Shown here: positions 36,516-45,246 of the stretch, piece after piece
How positions within the stretch are numbered: position 1 is the stretch's first letter
How the letters are laid out: each line of letters starts with the position of its first letter
Assembly (NCBI GenBank): GCA_902625035.1
Contig: CACNZK010000001.1
Span: forward strand, 1-64,000
Origin: an uncultured Pelagibacteraceae bacterium
GTDB taxonomy: Bacteria > Pseudomonadota > Alphaproteobacteria > Pelagibacterales > Pelagibacteraceae
DNA: 64,000 bases
Direction: 5' to 3'
The notes under the pieces: model-generated
Told to the model about the DNA's origin: nothing
Database searches by the model: none
The model's input: only the letters and a program-made list of their open reading frames with translations
Position numbers and translations under genes: made by a program

Positions 36516-36968
36516 TTATTTTTTAAGTTGTATTGATCCACCAATTTTTTCAAGTTTTTCCAATGCTGATTTTGATGCCAAATCCGCTTCAATATTTATT
36601 TTATCTTTAATTTCACCGCTCCCTAAAATTTTAAGTTTTTTTGAATTCTTATTTATTAATCTTAATTTTTTTAAAGAGGATGAGTTGAGAACTTCACTAG
36701 TATTAATTGTTTTTTTATTTATAAAAGATTGAATTTTATCTAAATTTAAGATTGCAATATTTTCTTGATTAAATGATTTAAAACCTCTTTTTGGTAATCT
36801 TCTATATAAAGGCATTTGTCCACCTTCAAAACTTTTTATAGCTACTCCAGATCTAGACTTTTGACCTTTAACACCTCTACCTGAAGTCTTACCTTTGCCT
36901 GAGCCTATACCTCTACCAACTCTGATCTTAGATTTATTTATTTTTGGTCTATTATTTAATTTTATCAT
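36516..36968 (-). CDS. rplO: 50S ribosomal protein L15
   Basis: L15 is a late-assembly large-subunit protein. The basic Gly-rich N-terminal extension (RVGRGIGSGKGKTSGRGVKG) and GFEGGQMPLYRRLPKRGF-like segment (here SFEGGQMPLYRRLPKRGF) are diagnostic; the globular C-terminal half is conserved. Its ATG shares one base with the rpsE stop, so there is no room for rpmD (L30), which normally lies between these two genes. Confidence 0.97.
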   Translation of the reverse strand: MIKLNNRPKINKSKIRVGRGIGSGKGKTSGRGVKGQKSRSGVAIKSFEGGQMPLYRRLPKRGFKSFNQENIAILNLDKIQSFINKKTINTSEVLNSSSLKKLRLINKNSKKLKILGSGEIKDKINIEADLASKSALEKLEKIGGSIQLKK

Positions 36969-37483
36969 TATCCTCTCTTTTCAACTATCTCTGAAATTTT
37001 TTTATTTCTGATTGAAGAGATTTGTTTAGGTGAATTTTGTTTCATTAAAGCTTTAATAGTCGCTCTTATTACATTATGAGCGTTAGATGTTCCCATAGAT
37101 TTTGCAACAATATCTTTAACACCTAAAACTTCGCAAACAGCTCGAACTGGTCCTCCTGCTATTATACCTGTTCCCTTTGAAGCAGACCTTAAAACTATCC
37201 TTCCAGATCCATCTTTTGCTTTAACATCGTGATGAATTGTCCTTCCTTCTCTTAACGGTATATGAATTAATTTTCTTCTAGCAATTTCATTAGCTTTTTT
37301 TATAGCATCTGGAACTTGTTTTGCTTTAGCATGAGCAATACCTATTTTACCAGCCTGATTCCCTACTACTACAAGAGCAGAAAAGCCAAACCTTCTACCA
37401 CCTTTAACAACTTTAGTGATCCTGTTAATGTGAACTAGTTTCTCTAAAATATCATCATTTTTCTTTTCCTTAAAATTACTCAT
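36968..37483 (-). CDS. rpsE: 30S ribosomal protein S5
   Basis: S5 helps maintain decoding accuracy. The double-stranded-RNA-like domain has VHINRITKVVKGGRRFGF and VVVGNQAGKIGIAHAKAKQV. The C-terminal domain has GTGIIAGGPVRAVCEVLGV and KSMGTSNAHNVIRAT. The 171-residue length is normal. It lies between rplR and rplO. Confidence 0.97.
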   Translation of the reverse strand: MSNFKEKKNDDILEKLVHINRITKVVKGGRRFGFSALVVVGNQAGKIGIAHAKAKQVPDAIKKANEIARRKLIHIPLREGRTIHHDVKAKDGSGRIVLRSASKGTGIIAGGPVRAVCEVLGVKDIVAKSMGTSNAHNVIRATIKALMKQNSPKQISSIRNKKISEIVEKRG

Positions 37484-37485
37484 AA

Positions 37486-37842
37486 TTAAAATTCCAATCC
37501 ATTTTTTCTTAAAGTTTCAGCAAAAATTTTAATTCTTCCGTGATATTTATAAATACCTCTATCAAAATATATCTTATTGATTTTTTTTTCTTGTGCTTTT
37601 TTTGCTAATTTTTCTGCAACAATTTTAGATAATTCAGACTTATTTTTAGTTTTAGACTCTTTAATGTCCTTTTCTACTGATGAAGCTGATAACAAAGTAA
37701 TATTTTTTTTATCATCTATTATTTGTGCGGAAATATTTTTTGATGACCTAAATATACTTAATCTAAACCTGTCTGATTTAGCAAATTTTTTAAGTTTATT
37801 TGTAACTCTATACTTCTTTCTAGCACTTGTACTAAGTTTCAT
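37486..37842 (-). CDS. rplR: 50S ribosomal protein L18
   Basis: L18 binds 5S rRNA with L5 and L25. In 118 residues the basic N-terminus ([14 protein letters not shown]), [18 protein letters not shown], and the closing [20 protein letters not shown] are recognisable. It overlaps rplF by one base and lies two bases from rpsE. Confidence 0.96.
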   Translation of the reverse strand: MKLSTSARKKYRVTNKLKKFAKSDRFRLSIFRSSKNISAQIIDDKKNITLLSASSVEKDIKESKTKNKSELSKIVAEKLAKKAQEKKINKIYFDRGIYKYHGRIKIFAETLRKNGLEF

Positions 37843-38381
37843 TATTTTTTCTTACCTTCTTTTTTTAAAATATATTGACCTTTTTCTCTTATTCCTTTTC
37901 CTTTATAAGGTTCAATTTTTCTAAATGTTTTTATTTTAGAAACTACTGAACCAACTAGTTGTTTATCAAATCCAGATATTTTTAAAGTAGTTTGTTTCTC
38001 TACTAAAATTTTTATTCCCTCTGGGATTGTATAGTTTATATCGTGACTATAACCTAATTGAAGATTTAGTTGATTACCTTTTAGAGCAGCTCTATATCCA
38101 ACACCAACAAGTTCAAGTGTTTTTTCGTACCCTTTTACAGCTCCAATAACAGCATTATTAATAAGACTACGATTCATTCCCCATAATCTTTTTGTGTCTT
38201 GATCAATTTTTTTTGGTTTAATTGATATTTCTTTTCCCTCTTTTATATCTAGGTTAAACATTTGTAAGTCAATACTAAGTGATTTTTTTCCCAATGGTCC
38301 CTCTATATTCAAAATATTTCCAGCAACAGCAACTTTTACTTTTTCTGGTATCGTAATATTTATTTTACCAATTTTTGACAT
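37842..38381 (-). CDS. rplF: 50S ribosomal protein L6
   Basis: L6 lies near the factor-binding site of the large subunit. Two similar alpha/beta domains are visible in 179 residues. The conserved [20 protein letters not shown] and the C-terminal [20 protein letters not shown] segment identify it. It lies one base after rpsH and overlaps rplR by one base. Confidence 0.97.
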   Translation of the reverse strand: MSKIGKINITIPEKVKVAVAGNILNIEGPLGKKSLSIDLQMFNLDIKEGKEISIKPKKIDQDTKRLWGMNRSLINNAVIGAVKGYEKTLELVGVGYRAALKGNQLNLQLGYSHDINYTIPEGIKILVEKQTTLKISGFDKQLVGSVVSKIKTFRKIEPYKGKGIREKGQYILKKEGKKK

Positions 38382-38382
38382 G

Positions 38383-38778
38383 TTAAAAAACCTTACAAAT
38401 TATTTCCCCACCGACTCTTTGCTTTCTTGCGTCAATATCGGTCATTACACCTTTTGGAGTTGATAATATCGCTATACCTAAACCATTATTAATTTTTGGC
38501 AAACTATCTGCACTTGAAAAAATTCTTCTCCCAGGTTTTGAAACTCTTTCAAAGTTATTAATGACAGGATTGCCAGAATGATATTTTAATTCTAATGATA
38601 AAATATTTTTTTTCTCACTGGTTGAAACCTTAAAATCTTTTATAAAGCCCTCATTTTTTAATATATCTGCAATTTTACTTTTGAAGTTTGAAGATGGCAA
38701 ATCTACTTTCTTATGAAATCTAGCCTGAGCATTTTTAACTCTTGCTATCATATCTCCTATTGGGTCACTTAAACTCAT
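38383..38778 (-). CDS. rpsH: 30S ribosomal protein S8
   Basis: S8 is a primary 16S rRNA binder and, in E. coli, the translational repressor of the spc operon. The 131 residues start with SLSDPIGDMIARVKNAQ and end with the invariant GIAILSTPKGVMTDIDARKQ followed by VGGEIICKVF. Whether it represses this operon cannot be seen from the sequence. Confidence 0.97.
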   Translation of the reverse strand: MSLSDPIGDMIARVKNAQARFHKKVDLPSSNFKSKIADILKNEGFIKDFKVSTSEKKNILSLELKYHSGNPVINNFERVSKPGRRIFSSADSLPKINNGLGIAILSTPKGVMTDIDARKQRVGGEIICKVF

Positions 38779-38790
38779 AATAATTCCTTT

Positions 38791-39096
38791 CTACCAGCTT
38801 GATTTAACTAAACCTGGAATCTTTCCCTGTAATCCAAGTTGTCTTAATGCAATTCTTGATATTTTTAATTTTCTATAAACTCCATGAGGTCTGCCAGTTA
38901 TTTGACACCTATTCATAACTCTATTTTTAGCTGAATTCCTAGGTAACTTTGATAATTTTTGTTGAGCTTTAAATCTTTCCTCTAATGGGATTTTTTTATC
39001 CATAATTATTTTTTTTAATTTAGATCTTTTATTAAAAAATTTATCTGAAAGTTTTATTCTTCTATTATTTTTATTTATTGAACTTAATTTAGCCAT
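38791..39096 (-). CDS. rpsN: 30S ribosomal protein S14 (zinc-free long form)
   Basis: The 101-residue form lacks the CxxC pairs of the short zinc-binding version. RNSAKNRVMNRCQITGRPHG and the closing LGLQGKIPGLVKSSW are diagnostic. The N-terminal 30 residues are highly basic. It lies between rplE and rpsH. Confidence 0.97.
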   Translation of the reverse strand: MAKLSSINKNNRRIKLSDKFFNKRSKLKKIIMDKKIPLEERFKAQQKLSKLPRNSAKNRVMNRCQITGRPHGVYRKLKISRIALRQLGLQGKIPGLVKSSW

Positions 39097-39097
39097 T

Positions 39098-39652
39098 TTA
39101 ATTATCTCCCTTTTTGATAAACGGAAAATTCATCTTTTTTAATAATGCAAAACTGTGCTCTTTGTTTAAGGAAGATATAACAATAATAACATCTAATCCT
39201 CTAACCTTATCAGCTCTATCAAAACTCACCTCTGGAAATATAATGTGTTCTTTAATACCAAATGTATAGTTACCAAATTTATCAAAACCTTTTGCAGGTA
39301 ACCCTCTAAAATCTTTCACTCTAGGTAGGGCTATATTGACAAGTCTATCTAAAAATTCATACATTTTATTTTTTCTTAAAGTTACTTTTAAACCAGCGTT
39401 AGATCCCTTCCTTGTTTTAAAATTAGCTACAGATTTCTTAAATTTAGTTGTGACAGGTTTTTGACCAGTAATCTTAGCTAGATCTTCTTCGCATGATTTT
39501 AAAATTTTTGAGTCATTTCCATCTAAGCCTAGTCCCATATTTAATATTACTTTTTCAATCTTTGGTCCCATATTTAAATTTTTGAAACCAAATTCAGTTT
39601 TTAAGGAAGGTTGAATTTCTTTAAAATAAAGTTCTTTTAATCTTGGTGTCAT
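39098..39652 (-). CDS. rplE: 50S ribosomal protein L5
   Basis: L5 binds 5S rRNA and contacts P-site tRNA and S13. The 184 residues include KIVLNMGLG-like KVILNMGLGLD, ITGQKPVTTKFKKSVANFK, and RGLPAKGFDKFGNYTFGIKE. Length is normal. It overlaps rplX by one base. Confidence 0.97.
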   Translation of the reverse strand: MTPRLKELYFKEIQPSLKTEFGFKNLNMGPKIEKVILNMGLGLDGNDSKILKSCEEDLAKITGQKPVTTKFKKSVANFKTRKGSNAGLKVTLRKNKMYEFLDRLVNIALPRVKDFRGLPAKGFDKFGNYTFGIKEHIIFPEVSFDRADKVRGLDVIIVISSLNKEHSFALLKKMNFPFIKKGDN

Positions 39653-39900
39653 TATTTTTTAGCCTCTGTTTTCTTATTTTTCTTTTTTTCATCAATTAGC
39701 TTCAAGTTCGATATATGAATAAAATTTTCTTTTGAAAAAATTCCACCCTTTTTTTCTTTGGTTGTTTTAACATGTTTTTTAATCATATTAAGTTCTTTAA
39801 CTTTAGCTCTATTGTTTGACCTATCAATTTCAATAACTTCACCTTCTTTAGATTTATCCTTACCAGTTAAAATTTTTACTTTTAAACCTTTTTTAATCAT
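39652..39900 (-). CDS. rplX: 50S ribosomal protein L24, C-terminally shortened
   Basis: L24 initiates large-subunit assembly. The KOW core is present: [20 protein letters not shown], then [14 protein letters not shown] and HISNLKLID. The usual C-terminal part, which has a further beta-rich stretch in proteins of about 103 residues, is missing; a Lys-rich tail of about 13 residues follows instead, giving 82 residues. It overlaps both rplN and rplE by one base, so no sequence loss is hidden by a frameshift in a gap. Confidence 0.95.
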   Translation of the reverse strand: MIKKGLKVKILTGKDKSKEGEVIEIDRSNNRAKVKELNMIKKHVKTTKEKKGGIFSKENFIHISNLKLIDEKKKNKKTEAKK

Positions 39901-40268
39901 TATATTACCTCTGGAGCTAAAGAGATTATTTTCATTTGACCCCTCGTTCTCAGTTCTCTTGTAACTGGTCCAAAAATTCTTGTTCCTACAGGTTCCCCTT
40001 TATCATCAACTAAAACTGCAGCATTATTATCAAATCTAACCTTTGATCCATCATCTCTGTGGATCCCTTTTTTAACTCGCACGACTACTGCTTTATGGAC
40101 TGAGCCCTTTTTTACTTTACCTTTAGGAATTGCTTCTTTCACAGCAATCACAATTGTATCTCCAATACTTGCATATCTACGTTTTGATCCCCCTAACACT
40201 TTTATACACTCAATTTTTTTTGCCCCTGTATTATCAGCAACTTGTAATTCTGTCTGAACTTGTATCAT
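39900..40268 (-). CDS. rplN: 50S ribosomal protein L14
   Basis: L14 lies at the subunit interface and is the target of the silencing factor RsfS. The 122 residues begin [20 protein letters not shown] and end [14 protein letters not shown], with [20 protein letters not shown] in the middle, all standard. It overlaps rpsQ and rplX by one base each. Confidence 0.97.
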   Translation of the reverse strand: MIQVQTELQVADNTGAKKIECIKVLGGSKRRYASIGDTIVIAVKEAIPKGKVKKGSVHKAVVVRVKKGIHRDDGSKVRFDNNAAVLVDDKGEPVGTRIFGPVTRELRTRGQMKIISLAPEVI

Positions 40269-40504
40269 TATTTAATATTCTCCATTACTTGAAATCTTTT
40301 ATTTTTTGAAAAAGGTCTACTCTCTACAATTGAAACTTTATCACCAGTTTTGTATTTATTATTTTCATCATGAGCATTATATTTTTTACGAACTCTGACA
40401 ATTTTTTTAAGCACTGGATGTGAATATTTTCTTTCAATTAAAACAGTAATTGTTTTATTGGGTTTATCACTTACCACTACTCCTGTTAAAATCTTTTTAG
40501 GCAT
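40268..40504 (-). CDS. rpsQ: 30S ribosomal protein S17
   Basis: S17 is a primary binder of 16S rRNA. The 78-residue OB-fold protein has [19 protein letters not shown], the [19 protein letters not shown] segment, and [18 protein letters not shown]. Its start overlaps rpmC by eight bases. Confidence 0.96.
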   Translation of the reverse strand: MPKKILTGVVVSDKPNKTITVLIERKYSHPVLKKIVRVRKKYNAHDENNKYKTGDKVSIVESRPFSKNKRFQVMENIK

Positions 40505-40688
40505 CTATTTTTCCTTTTAGTGTTGTTTTTAATCTTGCAATAGTTTTTTTTGTTTCATTAATTTTAGCGGGGTTTGTAACTTGTGAATTAATTTTTTGAA
40601 ATCTGAAATTAAACAAATCTTTTTTAAATTTATCTATGTTTTTTATAATTTCGTCTTTTGATAGTTTTTTAATTTCTTGCTTCTTCAT
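40497..40688 (-). CDS. rpmC: 50S ribosomal protein L29
   Basis: L29 is a small helical protein near the tunnel exit that binds trigger factor and SRP with L23. The 63 residues form two helices: [19 protein letters not shown] and [19 protein letters not shown]. The NFRFQ turn (here [17 protein letters not shown]) is diagnostic. Confidence 0.95.
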   Translation of the reverse strand: MKKQEIKKLSKDEIIKNIDKFKKDLFNFRFQKINSQVTNPAKINETKKTIARLKTTLKGKIDA

Positions 40689-40689
40689 T

Positions 40690-41100
40690 TTATGAAAACC
40701 TTTTTATTGTTTTAGTTTTTATTGGTAGTTTCGCTGAAGCCTTATACAGAGCTTCTTTAGCTATTTGTTCTGAAACACCATCAACTTCAAATAATATTCT
40801 TCCGGGTTTTACTCTGCAGGCATAATATTCAGGAGAACCTTTTCCCTTACCCATACGAACTTCTATTGGTTTTTTTGAAACTGGTATATTAGGAAATATT
40901 CTAGTCCATACTCTTCCTTGTCTTTTCATGTGTCTTGTTAGTGCCACTCTAGCAGCTTCTATTTGTTTACCTGTTACTCTTTCTGGTGTTAAGGCTTTTA
41001 GTGCGTAGGCACCATAATTAATAAAATTGGCTCTAGAGGCATTTCCATGAATTCTACCTTTGTGAGCTTTTCTCCATTTAGTTCTTACAGGTTGTAACAT
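40690..41100 (-). CDS. rplP: 50S ribosomal protein L16
   Basis: L16 sits by the A-site tRNA elbow and is needed for late assembly. The 136 residues start [19 protein letters not shown] and include [19 protein letters not shown] and [19 protein letters not shown]. The arginine hydroxylated in E. coli lies in a comparable segment. It is followed by rpmC after one base. Confidence 0.97.
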   Translation of the reverse strand: MLQPVRTKWRKAHKGRIHGNASRANFINYGAYALKALTPERVTGKQIEAARVALTRHMKRQGRVWTRIFPNIPVSKKPIEVRMGKGKGSPEYYACRVKPGRILFEVDGVSEQIAKEALYKASAKLPIKTKTIKRFS

Positions 41101-41781
41101 CTATTCTTTACCCTCTTTTGAAATTATTTTATTAGTTTCTTGACTAAACTCTTTTGCAAAAACCTCACCCTTATAAATCCAAACTTTTATACCAATTATA
41201 CCATAAGTTGTTAAAGCTTCAGCCTCTGCATAATCTATATCTGCTCTTAATGTATGTGATGGAATACTCCCTTCTCTTAACCACTCTGTCCTTGCGATTT
41301 CATTTCCTCCCAATCTACCGCTCACTGATACCTTTATTCCTTTTGCGCCAAGTCTTAGACAAGACTGCATTGCTCTTTTCATGGCACGTCTGTATGAAAT
41401 TCTTTTAACTAATTGTTGGGCAATATTTTCTGCAACTAAATAAGCATTAGTCTCAGGTTTTTTTACCTCTTTTATATTTAATGTAACCTCATTTTTAGTG
41501 AATTTTGATAAGTTATTCTTTATTTTATCGATATCACTACCTTTTTTTCCAATTACAAATCCAGGTCTTGACGTATAAATGGTTACATAACATTTATTAG
41601 AAGTTCTCTCTATCATTACTTTTGAGACACCAGAATTAATAACATTTTTTTTAACGTAATCTCTAATCTTAAAATCTTCGATTAAGTAATTACCAAAATC
41701 TTTTTTTTTGGCATACCATACGGAATCCCAACCTCTATTTACACCTAATCTAAAACCTACCGGATTAACTTTTTGACCCAT
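41101..41781 (-). CDS. rpsC: 30S ribosomal protein S3
   Basis: S3 lines the mRNA entry channel. The 226 residues begin [20 protein letters not shown]. The KH domain GXXG loop is in [18 protein letters not shown], and the C-terminal domain has [20 protein letters not shown]. It overlaps rplV by 17 bases. Confidence 0.97.
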   Translation of the reverse strand: MGQKVNPVGFRLGVNRGWDSVWYAKKKDFGNYLIEDFKIRDYVKKNVINSGVSKVMIERTSNKCYVTIYTSRPGFVIGKKGSDIDKIKNNLSKFTKNEVTLNIKEVKKPETNAYLVAENIAQQLVKRISYRRAMKRAMQSCLRLGAKGIKVSVSGRLGGNEIARTEWLREGSIPSHTLRADIDYAEAEALTTYGIIGIKVWIYKGEVFAKEFSQETNKIISKEGKE

Positions 41782-42163
41782 GACTCTCCATTTTTTTAGC
41801 TTCTGATAATATTATTGTTACACTTGAATATGGTTTGATTATTGGCGCTGCTCTCCCTTTTGCTCTAGGTCTGAACCTTTTCATAATAATTTTTTTTCCA
41901 CAATAAGCTTCTTTAACAATTAATTTATCAATATCATATTGAAAATTATTTTCGGCGTTAGCAACAGCAGAACTTATTGTCTTTCTAATATCTTTTGTTA
42001 TTCTTTTTTCTGAAAATTCTAAATCTCTTATTGCTACGTCTACTTTTTTACCAACAATGCCTTTTAAAATAGGGTTAAGCTTTCTAACACTAGATCTTAT
42101 ATTGTTATTTATAGACTTCACAAGATTGTCTTTATTTTGATTTTTTTTCTTTTTTTTACTCAT
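41765..42163 (-). CDS. rplV: 50S ribosomal protein L22
   Basis: L22 extends a beta-hairpin into the exit tunnel. Recognisable segments are [20 protein letters not shown] and the hairpin part [20 protein letters not shown]. The N-terminus carries extra basic residues ([11 protein letters not shown]), for a total of 132 compared with about 110-126. It overlaps rpsC by 17 bases. Confidence 0.95.
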   Translation of the reverse strand: MSKKKKKNQNKDNLVKSINNNIRSSVRKLNPILKGIVGKKVDVAIRDLEFSEKRITKDIRKTISSAVANAENNFQYDIDKLIVKEAYCGKKIIMKRFRPRAKGRAAPIIKPYSSVTIILSEAKKMESHGSKS

Positions 42164-42165
42164 AA

Positions 42166-42465
42166 TTATTTTTTAACCTCAGCTTCTGCAGGTTTAGCTT
42201 TCTTGTCGGCTGGTGTATGACCAAAGAAACTTCTAGTAGGAGCAAACTCACCCAGTTTATGACCTACCATATCTTCCGATACAGTTATGGGTATAAACTT
42301 TTTTCCATTGTAAATTAAAAAGCTTACTCCTACAAAATCTGGTAAAATTGTAGATTTTCTAGACCAAGTTTTAATTGGTATTTTTTTTGGATCTGTTTTG
42401 TATTTATCTACTTTTTTCATCAAACTTTCCTCAACAAAAGGACCCTTCCAAACTGCTCTAGCCAT
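42166..42465 (-). CDS. rpsS: 30S ribosomal protein S19
   Basis: S19 pairs with S13 in the 30S head. [19 protein letters not shown] opens it, and the core has [20 protein letters not shown] and [17 protein letters not shown] short Ala/Lys-rich tail brings it to 99 residues. It overlaps rplB by one base. Confidence 0.97.
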   Translation of the reverse strand: MARAVWKGPFVEESLMKKVDKYKTDPKKIPIKTWSRKSTILPDFVGVSFLIYNGKKFIPITVSEDMVGHKLGEFAPTRSFFGHTPADKKAKPAEAEVKK

Positions 42466-43304
42466 TATTTAGTATCCTTTCTTTTATTTCTTCTCTTAAC
42501 AATAAATTTGTCTGTTCGTTTATTATCTCTAGTTTTGAGACCTTTTGCAGATTGACCTTTAGGAGAAACTGGATGTCTTCCTCCAGCACTTTTACCTTCA
42601 CCTCCTCCATGGGGATGATCTACTGGGTTTTTAACAACACCTCTAGTATGAGGTCTTCTTCCCAACCATCTGGATCTACCAGCTTTACCAATCTTGATAT
42701 TTTTTTGGTCTGGGTTGCTTAAAATGCCTATTGTAGCTAATGAACGAGAATCTATTTTTCTAACCTCTCCAGATGCAAGTTTAATTAGACTGTAATTTCC
42801 GTCCATACCACTTATAGTTACTGACGTACCAGCTGATCTTGCAATTTTTCCACCTCCGCCAGGCTGTATTTCTACATTGTGAATATCAATACCGACAGGT
42901 ATGTCTTGTAAAGGCATACAATTACCAATTTTTATCTCTTTCTTAGATCCGTTTTCAACTTTTTCACCAACTTTAATTTTTTGTGGTGCTAAATAATAAG
43001 CATGGGAATTATCCTCAAATTTCACTAACATTATGTAACAGGATCTGTTTGGATCATATTCTATTCTTTCAACTGTAGCTGGAACATCAAACTTTTTTCT
43101 ATAAAAGTCTACGTGCCTATACATCTTTTTATGACCACCGGCTCTATTTATGGATGTTATATGTCCATTATTATTTCTACCTTTCATAGCATTTTTAGGT
43201 GAAACTAATGCTTTAAATGGTTTGCCCTTCCATAATCCATTTCTATCAACAAGGATTGTGCCTCTAGTAGATTTTGTATAAGGTTTAAAAGTTTTTAGTG
43301 CCAT
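42465..43304 (-). CDS. rplB: 50S ribosomal protein L2
   Basis: L2 is central to subunit association and the peptidyl transferase region. The 279 residues end with the conserved histidine segment [20 protein letters not shown]. The N-terminal half has [19 protein letters not shown] and [19 protein letters not shown]. Length and key histidine are normal. Confidence 0.98.
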   Translation of the reverse strand: MALKTFKPYTKSTRGTILVDRNGLWKGKPFKALVSPKNAMKGRNNNGHITSINRAGGHKKMYRHVDFYRKKFDVPATVERIEYDPNRSCYIMLVKFEDNSHAYYLAPQKIKVGEKVENGSKKEIKIGNCMPLQDIPVGIDIHNVEIQPGGGGKIARSAGTSVTISGMDGNYSLIKLASGEVRKIDSRSLATIGILSNPDQKNIKIGKAGRSRWLGRRPHTRGVVKNPVDHPHGGGEGKSAGGRHPVSPKGQSAKGLKTRDNKRTDKFIVKRRNKRKDTK

Positions 43305-43305
43305 A

Positions 43306-43608
43306 TTAAATTCCTGTCGTTAGATCAATTGTTTGACCTTTTTTTAGTGTTATAATCGCTTTTTTAAAACCAGAGACTTTAACTTTTCTCCCTCTTGTCA
43401 ATTTGGTTCTATTTTGTTTATTGATAATATTTATCTTTGTTACATTCACTTTGAAGATTTTTTCAATATTTGATTTAAGATTTTTTTTATTAGCATTTTT
43501 ATGAACCTTAAAAACAATTTTATTTTGCTCTGATAAATTTGTAGATTTTTCAGTAAGCAAAGGTGATAAAATCTTATCGTATAAATGAAACTTTTGCATC
43601 CTAAGCAT
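43306..43608 (-). CDS. rplW: 50S ribosomal protein L23
   Basis: L23 is the docking site for trigger factor and SRP at the tunnel exit. The core has KILSPLLTEKSTNLSEQNK and KVNVTKINIINKQNRTK. Two starts are possible: the ATG at 43608, which overlaps rplD by eight bases and has AAAAGG one base upstream, or the ATG at 43599 directly behind TTAGG. The family N-terminus does not decide between them. Confidence 0.94.
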   Translation of the reverse strand: MLRMQKFHLYDKILSPLLTEKSTNLSEQNKIVFKVHKNANKKNLKSNIEKIFKVNVTKINIINKQNRTKLTRGRKVKVSGFKKAIITLKKGQTIDLTTGI

Positions 43609-44224
43609 ACCTTTTTTCTAATTCTTTCACTGAAGTCTCTGTAAAAACAATCTTATTAAATTTAATAATATCAAAAGCACTAAAATGATTGATATCTGTG
43701 ACTTTAATATTGGGAATATTTCTTATCGATTTCTCAATTTTATTTTTTGAAATTTTATCTAATATGATTAAAGAATTTAATATTTCAAATTTTTTTAGAA
43801 TTGAGCTCATTTCCTTAGTTTTTTTAATTTCATTGTTAAAATCACTCAAAACTAACAATTTTTTATTTTGAGTTTTTTCAGTTATCAGTGATGCAATACT
43901 TTGTTTCTTCTCGCTTTTATTTAATTTTCTAATCTTATATGAAGATTGACCTTTAGGACCATGAGCTATACCTCCACCAACAAATATTGGTGCTTTTCTA
44001 CTTGCATGTCTTGCATTACCCGTTCCTTTTTGAGCGTAAATTTTTGATGTTGGACCTGATACCTCATTTTGCTGTTTTGTTTTAGCATGCCTTCCTTTGT
44101 AGTTAGCATTTGTTTTATATAAAACACTACTTACAAGTTTGTGATTAATCTTCGCAGAAAAAATTTTATCTAAAACTTCAATTGAGCTTTTTTTTCCATC
44201 TAAATTTAATTTGTCTAATTTCAT
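43601..44224 (-). CDS. rplD: 50S ribosomal protein L4
   Basis: L4 has an extended loop in the exit tunnel and in E. coli represses the S10 operon. The 207 residues show the tunnel loop region with TSKIYAQKGTGNARHASRKA and FVGGGIAHGPKGQSSYKIRK, and a C-terminal globular domain ending TETSVKELEKRYA. It overlaps rplC by one base. Confidence 0.96.
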   Translation of the reverse strand: MKLDKLNLDGKKSSIEVLDKIFSAKINHKLVSSVLYKTNANYKGRHAKTKQQNEVSGPTSKIYAQKGTGNARHASRKAPIFVGGGIAHGPKGQSSYKIRKLNKSEKKQSIASLITEKTQNKKLLVLSDFNNEIKKTKEMSSILKKFEILNSLIILDKISKNKIEKSIRNIPNIKVTDINHFSAFDIIKFNKIVFTETSVKELEKRYA

Positions 44225-44934
44225 TATTTTTTCTTCTTATCTGGTGTTTTTTTGGCTATTTCAGCAGCTTTAATTTTTTCGTCAATTGTAAGTTTTTTTA
44301 TATTTTTAACAGATCCTTTGACTAAGACTTCTGAATTTTTTGAGCCTGGTATAGAACCTTTTAAATAAAGTAATTCATTCTCCAAGTCAGCTCTTATAAT
44401 CTCGATGTTTTGCATTGTTCTCAATTTGTCCCCCATATGTCCTGCCATTTTTTTACCTTTAAAAACTTTTCCTGGATCTTGTCTTTGACCAGTGGAACCA
44501 TGAGATCTGTGGGAAATTGATACTCCATGAGTAGCTCTTAAACCTCCAAAATTATGCCTTTTCATAGCTCCAGCAAATCCTTTACCAATAGTTTTAGATT
44601 TCGTATCAACAAATTTTATATCTTTAAAAATCTCAAGACCAAATTCGTTTCCCTCTTTAAAATTCTCTAAATTTTCAACTCTAAATTCTTTTAATCTCTT
44701 TTTAGCCTCAGTATTTCTTTTAGAAAAATAACCTTTCATTGACTTAGTTAATTTTGAGTTTTTTATTTTTCCAAAGCCTAATTGAACAGCTTTGTAACCT
44801 CTTTTTTCAATATCAATAATATTAATTACTCGCGCTTTTTCCATTTTTAAAACAGTTACAGGAACTAACTGACCAGTTTTATAAAACTCTCTTGTCATAC
44901 CAATTTTTTTACCTAATAAAGCTATCTCTCTCAT
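44224..44934 (-). CDS. rplC: 50S ribosomal protein L3
   Basis: L3 reaches the peptidyl transferase centre through a central loop, seen here as HGVSISHRSHGSTGQRQDPG, with GFAGAMKRHNFGGLRATHG beside it. The N-terminal LGKKIGMTREF is diagnostic. About 20 extra basic residues at the C-terminus extend it to 236. It lies two bases after rpsJ. Confidence 0.97.
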   Translation of the reverse strand: MREIALLGKKIGMTREFYKTGQLVPVTVLKMEKARVINIIDIEKRGYKAVQLGFGKIKNSKLTKSMKGYFSKRNTEAKKRLKEFRVENLENFKEGNEFGLEIFKDIKFVDTKSKTIGKGFAGAMKRHNFGGLRATHGVSISHRSHGSTGQRQDPGKVFKGKKMAGHMGDKLRTMQNIEIIRADLENELLYLKGSIPGSKNSEVLVKGSVKNIKKLTIDEKIKAAEIAKKTPDKKKK

Positions 44935-44936
44935 AA

Positions 44937-45245
44937 TTAAATTTTTATCTCCACATCTACACCTGAAGCTAAGTCTAGTTTCATTAATGCTTCCACGGTT
45001 TGAGGTGTTGGTTCTATTATGTCTATTAATCGTTTGTGTGTTCTCGACTCAAATTGTTCTCTACTTTTCTTATCTATATGTGGTGATCTTAAAACTGTGT
45101 ATCTTTCTAATTTAGTTGGTAGAGGAATTGGTCCCTTAATTGTTGCACCTGTTCTTTTTACAGTATTAACTATCTCTTCAGTTGATGCATCTAAAACTTT
45201 ATTGTCATATGCTCTTAATTTTATTCTAATGTTTTGTTTTTCCAT
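44937..45245 (-). CDS. rpsJ: 30S ribosomal protein S10 (NusE)
   Basis: S10 is also the transcription antitermination factor NusE, a partner of NusB and NusG. The start is taken at the ATG at 45245 ([16 protein letters not shown]), one base after the fusA stop and matching the normal 102-residue length; the open frame extends four codons into fus[21 protein letters not shown] and [12 protein letters not shown] are diagnostic. tuf, which usually precedes it, is absent here. Confidence 0.97.
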   Translation of the reverse strand: MEKQNIRIKLRAYDNKVLDASTEEIVNTVKRTGATIKGPIPLPTKLERYTVLRSPHIDKKSREQFESRTHKRLIDIIEPTPQTVEALMKLDLASGVDVEIKI

Positions 45246-45246
45246 T

